A stretch of 64,000 nucleotides of DNA from Modicisalibacter sp049808615 (lineage in GTDB: Bacteria; Pseudomonadota; Gammaproteobacteria; Pseudomonadales; Halomonadaceae), in NCBI RefSeq assembly GCF_049808615.1, contig NZ_JBNCAN010000012.1, forward strand, positions 52,695-116,694. Direction: 5' to 3'. A program made the translations under genes and the position numbers. Of the stretch, positions 26,623-35,110 are shown one piece after another. Below the pieces are notes generated by a model, which saw only the letters and a program-made list of their open reading frames with translations, made no database searches and had not been told where the DNA came from. How positions within the stretch are numbered: position 1 is the stretch's first letter; every line of letters begins with the position of its first letter.

Positions 26623-28569
26623 ATGAAAATTCGATATGTCAGGCATGGCATGGCCTTGGTGATCGCCACGTTGATGAGTCTACCTGCCATGGCCGCCGAC
26701 AGCGCCGATCAGCAGATGCGCCAGGCTCTGGAAGCCGCCCGCAACAAGCAATGGCATAAGATCAACCAGGCCGCCATCGAGGATCATATACTCGCGGGTT
26801 ATGTCGAGTACCATCGTCTACGTGACCGTTTGCCTCATCTCGACCCGGCGGTCGTCAACGATTATTTGGAGCGCTATGCCGATTCGCCTCTGAGCGACTG
26901 GCTGCGCGGCGTGGCGGAGGTCAGCTACGGCGCCAGCGGTCGTTACGATGCGCTACTGGCAGTCAGCAATGGCGAACCCCGCGGCACCATCCGCCAGTGC
27001 CATTACTATACCGCCCTGCTCGATCGCGAACCGAGCACGGCGTCCCGGGGTGGACTCGATCTCTGGCTGACCGGGCGCTCTCAGCCTAATGCCTGTGATG
27101 ATCTGTTCGCTACCCTGCGGGCGCGGGGCGTCATCGATGGGCATGCCATCTGGCAGCGTCAGATGCTGGCTTGGGAAAACGGCGAAGACGGGCTGGCGCG
27201 CTACCTGGCACGCTCGCTACCCAGCACCTGGAATGATGCTCAAGCGGCCTTCGAGCGCCTGCAGAAGGATTACGGCGCGATTACGCGGATACCGATCTCG
27301 CTTGGCCCTGGCGGAGCAGGCAGTGCCGCCCTGTTCACGGCGGGCATGCACAACTTCACCCGGGCCGATACCGAGGCGGCCCTCGAGGCGTGGCGCAAGA
27401 TCGGCTCTCATCTGACACTCGAGCCCTCGCAACGCCATCAGATTGAACACGATCTGGCGTTCTACTCCATGGCCCGAGAGATTCGCAACAATGAAGGCTG
27501 GGTCGATCAAGCACTTCCTCGCCTGGCGGACGAGGATCTGCTCGAACTCCGGGTGCGTCGCGCTTTGGCACAACGCAACTGGCACGAGGTCATTCACTGG
27601 GTCCGCACAATGCCCGACGAGGCCGGCCAGAGCGCCCGCTGGCAATACTGGTTGGGGCGTGCTCTGGCCAAGCAAGGCGACGAACAGGCATCCCGCAACG
27701 CCTATGCGATCGCCGCCGCCCAGCGCGACTTCTTCGGCTTTGCCGCTGCCGATCGTCTGCAGCAGCCCTATAACCTCAATTTAGAACGGGCCGTCTTCAA
27801 CGAAAGCTTCCGTCGTCAGGTCGCCAACTGGCCTGCGGTCAAACGTGCCGAGGCCTTGCAGCGCATCGGCGAACCCGGGCTTGCCCGCAGCGAATGGTAT
27901 GGCGCCGTGGCGCGGGCCAGCGAGCAAGAAGCCAAGGCGCTGGCAGACTACGCGCTGAGTCAGGGGCGCTATGCCACTCTGGTCCAGACCACGATTGCCG
28001 CCGAGCAATGGGACGCATTGGACTGGCGCTTTCCCAGCGCCTACCGCGATAGCTTTCTACGCTGGGGCGAGACGACCGGTGTCGACCCCTTCTTACTGAT
28101 GGGCATCGCGCGGCGGGAGAGCGCCTTCAACAACGAAGCGGTTTCCCCGGTAGGCGCCCGAGGCCTGATGCAACTGATGCCGGGTACTGCGGCGCTGGTC
28201 AGCCGTCAAATGGGTAGCGCCAACCCCAGTCTGGAAGGTTTGTTCGACCCGGAGGTCAACATTCGCCTGGGCAGCACCTACATACGCGATATGTTAAAGC
28301 GCTATCGTGGCAACCGTTTGGCGGCCACCGCGGCTTACAACGCAGGCCCGGGCCGAGTGGATCGTTGGCTACGCGACTCACCTGAGGAGTTCGACCTGTT
28401 CGTCGAGAGCATCCCGTTCCGCGAAACCCGCAATTACGTTCAGGCGGTACTGGCCTATCAAGTCATCTTTGCCAGCCTGGCACGGGATGGCGATACCCGC
28501 GGCATCGCCATGCTGACCCAGGCCGAACGCCAGAGTGACTACGATGCCTCGCTGCTCGCCCGCAACTAG
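26623..28569 (+). CDS. slt: Soluble lytic murein transglycosylase (Slt70 type)
   Basis: Periplasmic enzyme that cleaves peptidoglycan to 1,6-anhydro-muropeptides. The 648-residue product has a signal peptide (MKIRYVRHGMALVIATLM, cut after AMA near residue 24), a long alpha-helical ring domain (about 30-470) and a C-terminal lysozyme-like domain. The catalytic Glu499 is in RRESAFN, followed by SPVGARGLMQLMPGTA and the AAYNAGPGRV motif. I chose the ATG at 26623, which starts the signal peptide. A strong terminator follows. Confidence 0.95.
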   Translation: MKIRYVRHGMALVIATLMSLPAMAADSADQQMRQALEAARNKQWHKINQAAIEDHILAGYVEYHRLRDRLPHLDPAVVNDYLERYADSPLSDWLRGVAEVSYGASGRYDALLAVSNGEPRGTIRQCHYYTALLDREPSTASRGGLDLWLTGRSQPNACDDLFATLRARGVIDGHAIWQRQMLAWENGEDGLARYLARSLPSTWNDAQAAFERLQKDYGAITRIPISLGPGGAGSAALFTAGMHNFTRADTEAALEAWRKIGSHLTLEPSQRHQIEHDLAFYSMAREIRNNEGWVDQALPRLADEDLLELRVRRALAQRNWHEVIHWVRTMPDEAGQSARWQYWLGRALAKQGDEQASRNAYAIAAAQRDFFGFAAADRLQQPYNLNLERAVFNESFRRQVANWPAVKRAEALQRIGEPGLARSEWYGAVARASEQEAKALADYALSQGRYATLVQTTIAAEQWDALDWRFPSAYRDSFLRWGETTGVDPFLLMGIARRESAFNNEAVSPVGARGLMQLMPGTAALVSRQMGSANPSLEGLFDPEVNIRLGSTYIRDMLKRYRGNRLAATAAYNAGPGRVDRWLRDSPEEFDLFVESIPFRETRNYVQAVLAYQVIFASLARDGDTRGIAMLTQAERQSDYDASLLARN

Positions 28570-28590
28570 TAACAGTGGAATATGACGCCG

Positions 28591-28617
28591 GACGCCTCGC
28601 TTGAGGCGTCTTTTTTT
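28591..28617 (+). terminator. Rho-independent terminator of slt
   Basis: The arms GACGCCTC/GAGGCGTC with a 4-nt loop are followed directly by seven T residues, 22 bp after the slt stop codon. Confidence 0.95.
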
Positions 28618-28645
28618 AAGCCCTGACAAGACGCTTAGAACCTGT

Positions 28646-29287
28646 TCATGGACGTTGCTGCAGAGCCAGCTTGATGCCGAACAGGATCAACACCGTTCCG
28701 GTGAGACTCTCGATACTGCGCGACACCCACCCCTTGGCCAGCCAGTGGCCAGCACGGCCCACCATCAGCACGATCCCGATCTGCCAGACATTGGCGATGA
28801 GGAAATGCACGCTGGCCAGCCACAGCGACTTGAGCAGCGCCGGATCACTCGGCGCGATGAACTGGGGCAGAAAGGCCATATAGAACACGACGGTCTTGGG
28901 ATTGAGCACATTCGACAAAAACCCTTCCCGCAGCGACAACCAGGAAGAGACCCGCCGCGACGGTGCACTGACCCCGGCGACGGGCAAGGGTGTACCGCGC
29001 CGGGCGCTGAGCAGGCTCTGTATTCCCAGCCATATCAGATAAGCGGCTCCCAGCAATTTGAGCACACCGAAGGCCCAGGCCGATTGCAGCAGGATCAACG
29101 AAATACCCAGCGCGGAAACACTGGCATGTACGAACAGGCCGCAGCAGATGGCTAGACTGGTCAGTACACCCTCCCAGGTACCACCGCGCAATGTATTACG
29201 AATCACCAGCAGCGTATCGACCCCGGGCGTCATGCTCAGCAACGTGATAGCAAGCACGAAGGGCCAGAATTGAGCATCAATCAGCAT
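28646..29287 (-). CDS. LysE/RhtB family amino-acid exporter
   Basis: A 213-residue membrane protein with six hydrophobic segments and the family signature SMTPGVDTLLVIRNTLRGG near residues 17-36; a second family element is FLSNVLNPKTVVFYMAFLPQF near residue 120. Members export amino acids such as homoserine, threonine or lysine. I chose the ATG at 29287 (MLIDAQFWPFVLAI). It converges on slt across the terminator. The specific substrate is unknown. Confidence 0.92.
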   Translation of the reverse strand: MLIDAQFWPFVLAITLLSMTPGVDTLLVIRNTLRGGTWEGVLTSLAICCGLFVHASVSALGISLILLQSAWAFGVLKLLGAAYLIWLGIQSLLSARRGTPLPVAGVSAPSRRVSSWLSLREGFLSNVLNPKTVVFYMAFLPQFIAPSDPALLKSLWLASVHFLIANVWQIGIVLMVGRAGHWLAKGWVSRSIESLTGTVLILFGIKLALQQRP

Positions 29288-29327
29288 GGTTGATCCCACT
29301 AGAAAAGCGTCAGCTTGAATGGGCGAG

Positions 29328-29909
29328 TCACGAAAACAACCACTGAAACAGGAACAGGCCGCCAGCGACCACCACAACGAGCCCAAACGCCATCAACAGG
29401 CCATCTCTGGCGGCCAACCCGAGCCCCATCAGGGTAATGGCCAGCGCCGGTAACGCAGCCGCAAAGGGCACGAGCTCCAGAGGAAGCATGGATAGCGCCA
29501 GAGCCACTGCCAGAGCGGCGATCAAGCGTGTGGATAACGGATTGACCAGACGCTGCAAGCGCGGCTTGAGCAATTTGTCGATGCGTTGTGTCCAGGGCTT
29601 CAGGCGCGTCACCGCACGACTGAATTTGTCGTGACTGAACCCACGCTGGGACAGGCGTTGTGGCAACCAGGGCGACGACTTGCCCATCATCATTTGTGCC
29701 GCCACCATGGTGATGAACAGCCCACATAGCGTCGGTATACCCGGAATGGCGCCGGTCGGCAGCACTACTATGAGGGCCGGCAACACCAGTAACGGCCCGA
29801 AGCCGCGAGTCTCGAAGTTATCGACGATGTCCTGCAGGCGAATCGTCTCGCCACTATCAGCTTCATCGAGTTGCTCGATTAGCTGCGTCAAGGTGATGCC
29901 TTGCGCCAT
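29328..29909 (-). CDS. ExoD family exopolysaccharide-synthesis-type membrane protein
   Basis: A 193-residue protein matching the ExoD family: cytoplasmic head with LTQLIEQLDEADSGETIRLQDIVD, then GPLLVLPALIVVLPTGAIPG and GLFITMVAAQMMMGKSSPWLP, and two or three further hydrophobic segments at the C-terminus. Rhizobial ExoD affects exopolysaccharide and alkaline tolerance; the molecular role is unknown. I chose the ATG at 29909, giving MAQGITL, with AAGGAGGG upstream. Confidence 0.88.
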   Translation of the reverse strand: MAQGITLTQLIEQLDEADSGETIRLQDIVDNFETRGFGPLLVLPALIVVLPTGAIPGIPTLCGLFITMVAAQMMMGKSSPWLPQRLSQRGFSHDKFSRAVTRLKPWTQRIDKLLKPRLQRLVNPLSTRLIAALAVALALSMLPLELVPFAAALPALAITLMGLGLAARDGLLMAFGLVVVVAGGLFLFQWLFS

Positions 29910-29971
29910 GCGCCCTCCTTGGCGTGCCTCAATCGATGAGATGAGGTCGAAGTGCAAGATGAGCAGCGTGC

Positions 29972-30391
29972 TCAGCCACTGAAGATTCCGCGGCGTGCAT
30001 GCTTCAAGGAAATCTGATCGTTCAGCGTCCAGAAATCGTACAGTACGCCGAGCAAGAATAGTCCGCCGGTGAGCAGATAGAGAATCCCCGTGATCCATTT
30101 GCCCATGTACATCCGGTGAAGGCCAAAGATGCCTAAAAAGGTCAACAGCACCCAAGCCAGCGTGTAGTTGATCGGTCCTGCTCTGAAGCGCAGGTCGGCC
30201 TGCCTGTCCATGCCAGGAATGAGAAACAGATCGATCAACCAACCGATGCCCAACAGGCCCAGAGTAAGGAACCAGATCGTTCCGGTAACCGGCTTGCCAT
30301 AGTAGAAACGATGCGCCCCTGTGAAACCAAAGATCCACAGCAGATAACCAACCCCCATACTGTGGGTATTGCTGGCAGACAAGTGAGTCAC
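29972..30391 (-). CDS. TM2-domain membrane protein (GTG start)
   Basis: A 139-residue protein with two TM2-like units: YLLWIFGFTGAHRFYYGKP-VTG and VLLTFLGIFGLHRMYMGKW-ITG, each a transmembrane hairpin with the G-x-H-R-x-Y-x-G core. The second ends YDFWTLNDQI. I prefer the GTG at 30391, which has AGGAG seven bases upstream, over the in-frame ATG 12 codons further out that lacks a ribosome binding site. TM2 proteins have no general known function. Confidence 0.82.
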   Translation of the reverse strand: MTHLSASNTHSMGVGYLLWIFGFTGAHRFYYGKPVTGTIWFLTLGLLGIGWLIDLFLIPGMDRQADLRFRAGPINYTLAWVLLTFLGIFGLHRMYMGKWITGILYLLTGGLFLLGVLYDFWTLNDQISLKHARRGIFSG

Positions 30392-30834
30392 GTTCGCTCC
30401 TGTAATCCTGTGATTGTTAAACGACACACTACCAAAATCTGTTTAAATGACGCCAAGCGCTCTTTGAGATAGCTGTCCGCCGTATGGCGCTCCGATGCAG
30501 GTGATCACGCCCTCCAAGCCCGTGTCACGCCATTATTGCAAGAAGTGCTCCGCGGCGGTTGGAGAAGCATAATCGGCATTCTGGACGTACATGATTTTTC
30601 CAACTATCGTGCTTATGCGGGTATCGTAACCTGAAAATAGCCGCCTTAGCAGCACAACGGCATTCTTCAAACATGACCCCGCAACGTTGGTCGGCAGGCA
30701 AAGTAGCGTCACCTAAGCCGCTCGCACGGTAGATAATAGCGCCTTTGCCGACTGACTTACGTGATACGGGTGTGAAAGCAACACTGGTTCTTTCACTCCC
30801 AGCACCATCATTAGTTAGTCGAGGAAATCTGCAA
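30392..30834. other. Upstream region and long leader of the first cold-shock gene
   Basis: 443 bp without a convincing gene. A 115-codon minus-strand frame (30525-30872) overlaps the csp start and lacks family features, so I reject it. The right part probably holds the csp promoter and leader, including a hairpin at 30772-30796. Confidence 0.5.
30772..30796 (+). promoter_or_regulatory. Leader hairpin upstream of first cold-shock gene
   Basis: GTGAAAG and CTTTCAC arms with an 11-nt loop lie 38 bp before the csp start. Between it and the gene is ATCATTAGTTAG (30807-30818), nearly repeated as ATCATCTAGTTAG (31366-31378) before the second csp gene. Structured leaders are typical of cold-inducible csp mRNAs; whether this one responds to temperature is inference. 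Confidence 0.4.
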
Positions 30835-31041
30835 ATGGCAACTGGCACTGTCAAGTGGTTCAATGATACCAAGGGCTACGGTTTCATCTCCCCAGACGAT
30901 GGCGGCGACGACTTGTTTGCCCACTTCTCCGAAATTCAGGCTGACGGCTTCAAGACTCTGCAGGATGGACAGAAGGTCTCCTTCGACGTCACCCAGGGCA
31001 AGAAAGGCCTTCAGGCCGCTAACATCAAGGTCGAGAACTAA
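30835..31041 (+). CDS. Cold-shock protein, CspA family (copy 1)
   Basis: A 68-residue single cold-shock domain with both RNA-binding motifs, KGYGFISPDDG (RNP1) and DLFAHFSEI (RNP2 region with the aromatic residues). It acts as an RNA chaperone or antiterminator. I chose the ATG that gives MATGTVKWFND with GAGGAAAT upstream. It differs from copy 2 at only four residues plus the C-terminus and has its own terminator. Confidence 0.96.
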   Translation: MATGTVKWFNDTKGYGFISPDDGGDDLFAHFSEIQADGFKTLQDGQKVSFDVTQGKKGLQAANIKVEN

Positions 31042-31395
31042 TCTCTGCGCTACTTCAATTCCGGAGACGATGACGACCCCCCTCGCAACGGCTCCTCAAT
31101 TGCCAGCGCTCGCAGTAAAAGGCTCACCCAGGTGGGCCTTTCTTTCATATCCTATGGTCAGCATACGTCATACTGCCAAGCATGATGTCAAATAGTTCTT
31201 GACCCTTTCGAATGAATAGCGCACTCTCTCCTCCGTTGGTTTGTAAGCAGAATGACGTCGGTTGTAATCGATTCCCCTCGATAATCCTCGTGCGCGTTTT
31301 CTCTAGCATATGAGCCTCGCACTGATGGTGGAAAGCAGCTCACGGCTTCTCGAAACCTCGTTAATATCATCTAGTTAGAAGTAAGGAAATCGACA
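31042..31395. other. Gap between the two cold-shock genes: terminator plus leader of copy 2
   Basis: The first third holds the copy 1 terminator (31118-31143). The remainder is A/T-richer, without a plausible gene, and probably contains a promoter and a long untranslated leader for copy 2. Confidence 0.5.
31118..31148 (+). terminator. Rho-independent terminator of csp copy 1
   Basis: An 11-bp stem AAAGGCTCACC/GGTGGGCCTTT (one T-G pair) with a very short loop is followed by a T-rich TCTTT tail, 77 bp after the stop codon. Confidence 0.85.
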
Positions 31396-31599
31396 ATGGC
31401 AACTGGCACTGTCAAGTGGTTCAACGATACTAAAGGTTTTGGTTTCATCTCTCCCGACGACGGCGGTGATGACCTTTTCGCTCATTTCTCTGAAATTCAA
31501 GCTGAAGGCTTCAAGTCTCTGCAGGACGGTCAGAAGGTTTCCTTCGACGTCACTCAGGGCAAGAAAGGCCTTCAGGCTGCCAACATCAAGCCTGAGTGA
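31396..31599 (+). CDS. Cold-shock protein, CspA family (copy 2)
   Basis: A 67-residue cold-shock domain protein almost identical to the upstream copy: KGFGFISPDDG and DLFAHFSEIQAEG carry the nucleic-acid-binding aromatics. It has TAAGGAAAT upstream of the ATG. The strong similarity in coding sequence, against largely different flanks, indicates tandem duplication with conserved coding regions. The two genes are separately terminated, which would allow different induction conditions. Confidence 0.96.
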   Translation: MATGTVKWFNDTKGFGFISPDDGGDDLFAHFSEIQAEGFKSLQDGQKVSFDVTQGKKGLQAANIKPE

Positions 31600-31647
31600 T
31601 CTCGGCTTAATGATGTGACGACCAACTGATCGGACGTTGGTTACAGT

Positions 31648-31674
31648 AAAAGGCCCACTTCGGTGGGCCTTTTC
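31648..31674 (+). terminator. Rho-independent terminator of csp copy 2
   Basis: A perfect 11-bp stem AAAAGGCCCAC/GTGGGCCTTTT with a stable TTCG loop, ending in four T residues. The A-run on the other side means it could also stop minus-strand transcripts from the lipoprotein gene. Confidence 0.93.
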
Positions 31675-31726
31675 GTATGCACCGTTCATGCCGGCGCCAT
31701 TCACTTCGATGCCATATACAACACTA

Positions 31727-32221
31727 TCAGGGCTGGTCGCCCTCTACAGGGGCATCGATTTCCTGATTCTGCTTGACGTCCTCCTCTTCAGCGGCCTTGA
31801 ACTGTTCCTCCAGTTCCTTTTCAGCCTCCTCGAAACGTCGCTCTGTTTCTTTCAATGCCTCGTTGACATCATCTTCCGTGTTGTCCCAGGAGCTATCCGC
31901 GGCAGTTTCACCGGCATCGTTATCGGTGACGGGATCGCTCGAAGACGAATCACTCTCGAGTGAGCCGCTGCTCTGTGACTGCATCGCATCAGCATCACTG
32001 GATTCGTCCATCGTCGCCGCATCGCTCGAGGGAGACGAGTCACCTTGTGCCTGACCACTCGGCTGCTCGGCCGGCTGTGTAGACTCTTGTGCGATCTGCA
32101 CCGACTCGCCAGCATTGTCGCTACTCGATTGCGTAACCGGTTCTTCACCATCGTCGCAAGCCGCCAGGCCCAATGTCAGCATTAGAGCCGCTGCAGGCAA
32201 TATCCAGGGCGCTTTGGCCAT
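31727..32221 (-). CDS. Acidic low-complexity lipoprotein
   Basis: A 164-residue protein with a lipoprotein signal peptide: hydrophobic segment to residue 18, lipobox LAAC with Cys22. Residues 23 and 24 are Asp-Asp; Asp after the lipidated Cys favours inner-membrane retention in enterobacteria. The mature part is Ser/Asp/Glu/Gln-rich and probably disordered up to about residue 110, then a charged helix (about 115-148, EALKETERRFEEAEKELEE) that could form a coiled coil. I do not recognise a family. The acidic composition suits a halophile's cell envelope. Confidence 0.8.
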   Translation of the reverse strand: MAKAPWILPAAALMLTLGLAACDDGEEPVTQSSSDNAGESVQIAQESTQPAEQPSGQAQGDSSPSSDAATMDESSDADAMQSQSSGSLESDSSSSDPVTDNDAGETAADSSWDNTEDDVNEALKETERRFEEAEKELEEQFKAAEEEDVKQNQEIDAPVEGDQP

Positions 32222-32335
32222 CGATCCTCTCCTTGAAAACGAATGAACCCTTCATTCGATGCAGCGTCATTGCAGCAAACCCGGCCTTCTTGCGCAAGGT
32301 ATGTCGATTGCTGCCCTGGGCTTATGCATCGACAC

Positions 32336-32773
32336 TTACCCACCGATATCTTCGTTCCACAACTCGGGATGACGCCTGATGAATGCCTCCATCAGGTCAC
32401 GGCATTCGGCACTATCGATCACCTCGAGCTCAACCCCTTGCTCACGAAGGTGGGCTTCCGCACCCATGAACGTGCGGTTTTCACCAATCACCACACGTGG
32501 AATACCGTACAGCAGGATCGCCCCACTGCACATGGGGCAAGGCGACAGCGTAGTATAGAGCACGGTTTCCCGATAGACAGACGCCGGCTGACGTCCCGCT
32601 TTCTCTAACGCATCCATCTCACCGTGCAGCACCACGCTATCGCGCTGCTGACGCTGATTGTGCCCACGGCCGATGATACGCCCTCGATGCACCAATACCG
32701 ACCCGATCGGCACACCGCCCTCTTCCAACCCCTGGCGCGCTTCATCGATGGCCGCCTGCATGAACTCGTCCAT
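32336..32773 (-). CDS. Yeast-type (Fcy1-like) cytosine deaminase
   Basis: A 145-residue zinc-dependent CMP/dCMP-deaminase-fold protein. Zinc ligands are His50 in LHGEMD (with catalytic Glu52) and Cys79/Cys82 in SPCPMCSGA. The sequence around them (GGVPIGS, RGHNQR, TTLSPCPMCSGAILLYGIPR) and the ending WNEDIGG closely follow S. cerevisiae Fcy1 as I remember it, rather than the tRNA deaminase TadA or the larger bacterial CodA. The likely reaction is cytosine to uracil for pyrimidine salvage. It lies 9 bp after a VOC-family gene on the same strand. Confidence 0.85.
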   Translation of the reverse strand: MDEFMQAAIDEARQGLEEGGVPIGSVLVHRGRIIGRGHNQRQQRDSVVLHGEMDALEKAGRQPASVYRETVLYTTLSPCPMCSGAILLYGIPRVVIGENRTFMGAEAHLREQGVELEVIDSAECRDLMEAFIRRHPELWNEDIGG

Positions 32774-32782
32774 GGCAACACC

Positions 32783-33211
32783 TCACGTAGCAAACAGTTG
32801 ACCTTCAATATCGCGAAATGCCTTGAACTCAAGGGCATTGCCTGACGGGTCGAAAAAGAACATGGTGGCCTGCTCTCCCGGCTCACCACGGAAGCGGATA
32901 TAGGGCTCTATCTCGAAACGCACTCCTGCCTGGGTCAGACGATCGACCAGGGCCTCCCACGCCGGCATGTCCAGCACCACACCGAAATGCGGAACGGGTA
33001 CGCCATGACCATCGACAGCATTGAGATGAAGAGTATCCTGCACGCCACCCAACTCAGGGTTCAGATGGCAGACGAACTGATGGCCATAGAGATTGAAATC
33101 GACCCAGGAATCACTGGAGCGCCCCTCGGCGCAGCCTAGAAGATCACCGTAGAATCGCCGAGCCTCCTCGATATCACGCACCTGCACGGCCAGATGAAAC
33201 GGATTCTGCAT
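32783..33211 (-). CDS. VOC-fold (glyoxalase/bleomycin-resistance) family protein
   Basis: A 142-residue vicinal-oxygen-chelate protein with two beta-alpha-beta-beta-beta units. Likely metal ligands are His6 (PFHLAVQV), His in VPHFGVVL and Glu in NALEFKAF. The LEFK ending and the FDPSGN motif are typical of small lyase/dioxygenase-like members. It has AAGGAGGA upstream and probably shares a transcript with the cytosine deaminase and YegS genes. The reaction is not predictable. Confidence 0.88.
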   Translation of the reverse strand: MQNPFHLAVQVRDIEEARRFYGDLLGCAEGRSSDSWVDFNLYGHQFVCHLNPELGGVQDTLHLNAVDGHGVPVPHFGVVLDMPAWEALVDRLTQAGVRFEIEPYIRFRGEPGEQATMFFFDPSGNALEFKAFRDIEGQLFAT

Positions 33212-33235
33212 GCGATATTCCTCCTTGGTTTCTCC

Positions 33236-34192
33236 TCAGGCAGTCTCAGCCCGAGCGGGGGACGATGACGACAATAACGGGCTACTCGGGGGTAACAGCA
33301 TGCGAATGGCACGCGGTATGATCGATGCCTCGAACTCGCGCAGATAGCGTGGCTCGCCATCGAGATTGAGAGGAAACACACCGTCGGCACGAAAGACGAT
33401 ACGTGAAGTACGCACCGTTCGCACGAAATCCCCGTTTTCCGGGATTCGTTCCAGTTCGGCCATCAACTGGCGCATTTCGCTCAGGGAAGAGAAATGCCGC
33501 ACGACCAGAACATCCAGCAAGCCGTCATCAATCTTGGCCTGAGGCGCTAACTGCTGACCACCCCCCGCCTGAGAACCATTGGCAATCGCCAGCAGAAAAA
33601 GCGGTGCCTCGATCTGATCTTCACGATCGCCTTCCCTCCAGCGTACGAGCCCACTATAGGGGCGATAATGCCAGACCTTGAACATGCCCATCAGGGCATA
33701 GGCACCGCCACCGAGTACGCGCTTGAGCGCTCGTGGCGTGGAGGTCGTCACCTGGGCGCCAAATCCACCGGAGGCCATATTGATGAAGTAATCCTCTCCC
33801 AGATGAGCAACGTCCACGGCCCGGGACGAGACACCCAACGCAGTACGCAAAGCATTCAGTGGTTCAAAAGACACGCCGAGTCCCCGCGCAAAATCATTGG
33901 CACTCCCCAAGGGAAGTATGCCCAACGATGCCCGGTTGGCCTCCTCAAGCCGCATCAGGCCATTGACGACCTCATTGACGCTGCCGTCGCCGCCACCGAC
34001 AATCAGCCGGCCCACGCCATCTTGGCTGGCTTCTTTCACGTAGCGTAGGCCATCGCCTGCCTCCCAGGTAACACGTACCTGCAGGTCGTAACCTTCCTCT
34101 CGCAATGCCTCCACGGCCTCACGTACTTCAGGAACCTGGGATGACTTCCCATTGAGAATCAAACGCGCCGTACCTGCCATTGTGTCGGCCAT
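33236..34192 (-). CDS. yegS: YegS-like lipid kinase
   Basis: A 318-residue member of the diacylglycerol-kinase catalytic-domain family. The nucleotide-binding GGGDGS is at 66-71 and the second motif LPLGSANDFARGLG near residue 94. The two-domain layout and length match E. coli YegS (299), which phosphorylates phosphatidylglycerol in vitro. The start is ATG at 34192 with AAGGGA upstream; Met5 is an alternative. The N-terminal strand and C-terminal beta-rich region are intact. Confidence 0.9.
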   Translation of the reverse strand: MADTMAGTARLILNGKSSQVPEVREAVEALREEGYDLQVRVTWEAGDGLRYVKEASQDGVGRLIVGGGDGSVNEVVNGLMRLEEANRASLGILPLGSANDFARGLGVSFEPLNALRTALGVSSRAVDVAHLGEDYFINMASGGFGAQVTTSTPRALKRVLGGGAYALMGMFKVWHYRPYSGLVRWREGDREDQIEAPLFLLAIANGSQAGGGQQLAPQAKIDDGLLDVLVVRHFSSLSEMRQLMAELERIPENGDFVRTVRTSRIVFRADGVFPLNLDGEPRYLREFEASIIPRAIRMLLPPSSPLLSSSSPARAETA

Positions 34193-34236
34193 TCATACGT
34201 CCCTTGAACTCATAGTGTTGTTATGCGCTTCAGCCA

Positions 34237-34935
34237 TCATGTTGTCGACGGCGCTAATCGATACTCCTGAATGGTATCCGAGTCGCGCAGATGAGCAGCC
34301 AATTTGGCCAGATTTTGCTTGTCATGGGTTTGTAATACCATATGGTAACGATAGAGGGTACCGCGTTCATCCAGGCTGTAGCTCATCGACTTGATGACAC
34401 ACCGGTGCTCGGCGATCATTCGGCGCACCTTGGCTTCGTCATCGACTGCATCGATGGCATAGCACAACATGTGATCCGCGAAAAACTCACTGGGCAAGCG
34501 ACTTTCTACCCAACGAAAGGTCGACAACGTCAAGAGCGTCGCGATGGTCACCAATATTGCAGGGTAGAGAAAACCAATACCAAACAGAATTCCCAGCGCC
34601 GAGGTAATCCAGATCGACGCTGCCGTAGTCAGGCCATGCACTGTCAGGCCTTCCTTGAAGATGACCCCCGCACCTAAAAAACCGATGCCCGTCATGATGC
34701 CCTGGGCCATACGGGTAGGGTCGGTACGTATTGCCGTGTCCGCCAGGCTGCTGCCAGCCATCCACTCGCCTTGATGCACAGAAATGAGCATCAGCATCGC
34801 TGAGGCTCCACATACCAATGCGTGAGTGCGAAACCCTGCGGGGCGGCCGTGATAACTACGCTCCAATCCGATCAGACTACCCGCTAGCCAGGCAGCACCC
34901 AGATGAATCAATATCGTCCATGCGTCTTCGGTCAT
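34237..34935 (-). CDS. MgtC/SapB family membrane protein
   Basis: A 232-residue protein: four to five transmembrane segments in the first 145 residues, with the MgtC signatures GLERSYHGRPAGFRTHALVC near 23-42 and MTGIGFLGAGVIFKEG near 95-110, then a soluble ACT-like domain (about 155-232). In pathogens, MgtC supports growth at low Mg2+ and modulates the ATP synthase; free-living members are mostly uncharacterised. It lies 45 bp upstream of yegS on the same strand. Confidence 0.92.
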   Translation of the reverse strand: MTEDAWTILIHLGAAWLAGSLIGLERSYHGRPAGFRTHALVCGASAMLMLISVHQGEWMAGSSLADTAIRTDPTRMAQGIMTGIGFLGAGVIFKEGLTVHGLTTAASIWITSALGILFGIGFLYPAILVTIATLLTLSTFRWVESRLPSEFFADHMLCYAIDAVDDEAKVRRMIAEHRCVIKSMSYSLDERGTLYRYHMVLQTHDKQNLAKLAAHLRDSDTIQEYRLAPSTT

Positions 34936-35110
34936 GCATCATTCCCCACACCAATCAATTTTATCTAAAGTACAGCTTGCGAGAAAAACCGCCTAGGATT
35001 CACTCTTTTGTTCTTTTAAACGTATCTGGATAACCGAACGAGTGATAAGGGATTGCGGCAAGGCATGCTATCGATCACAGTCGAGGACATCCAACGTCCA
35101 ACAGGAAGGA

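Noticed and set aside
30525..30872. 115-codon minus-strand frame overlapping the first csp gene
   Set aside because: Overlaps the csp start, has mixed composition and no family signature; the region is better explained as csp promoter and leader.
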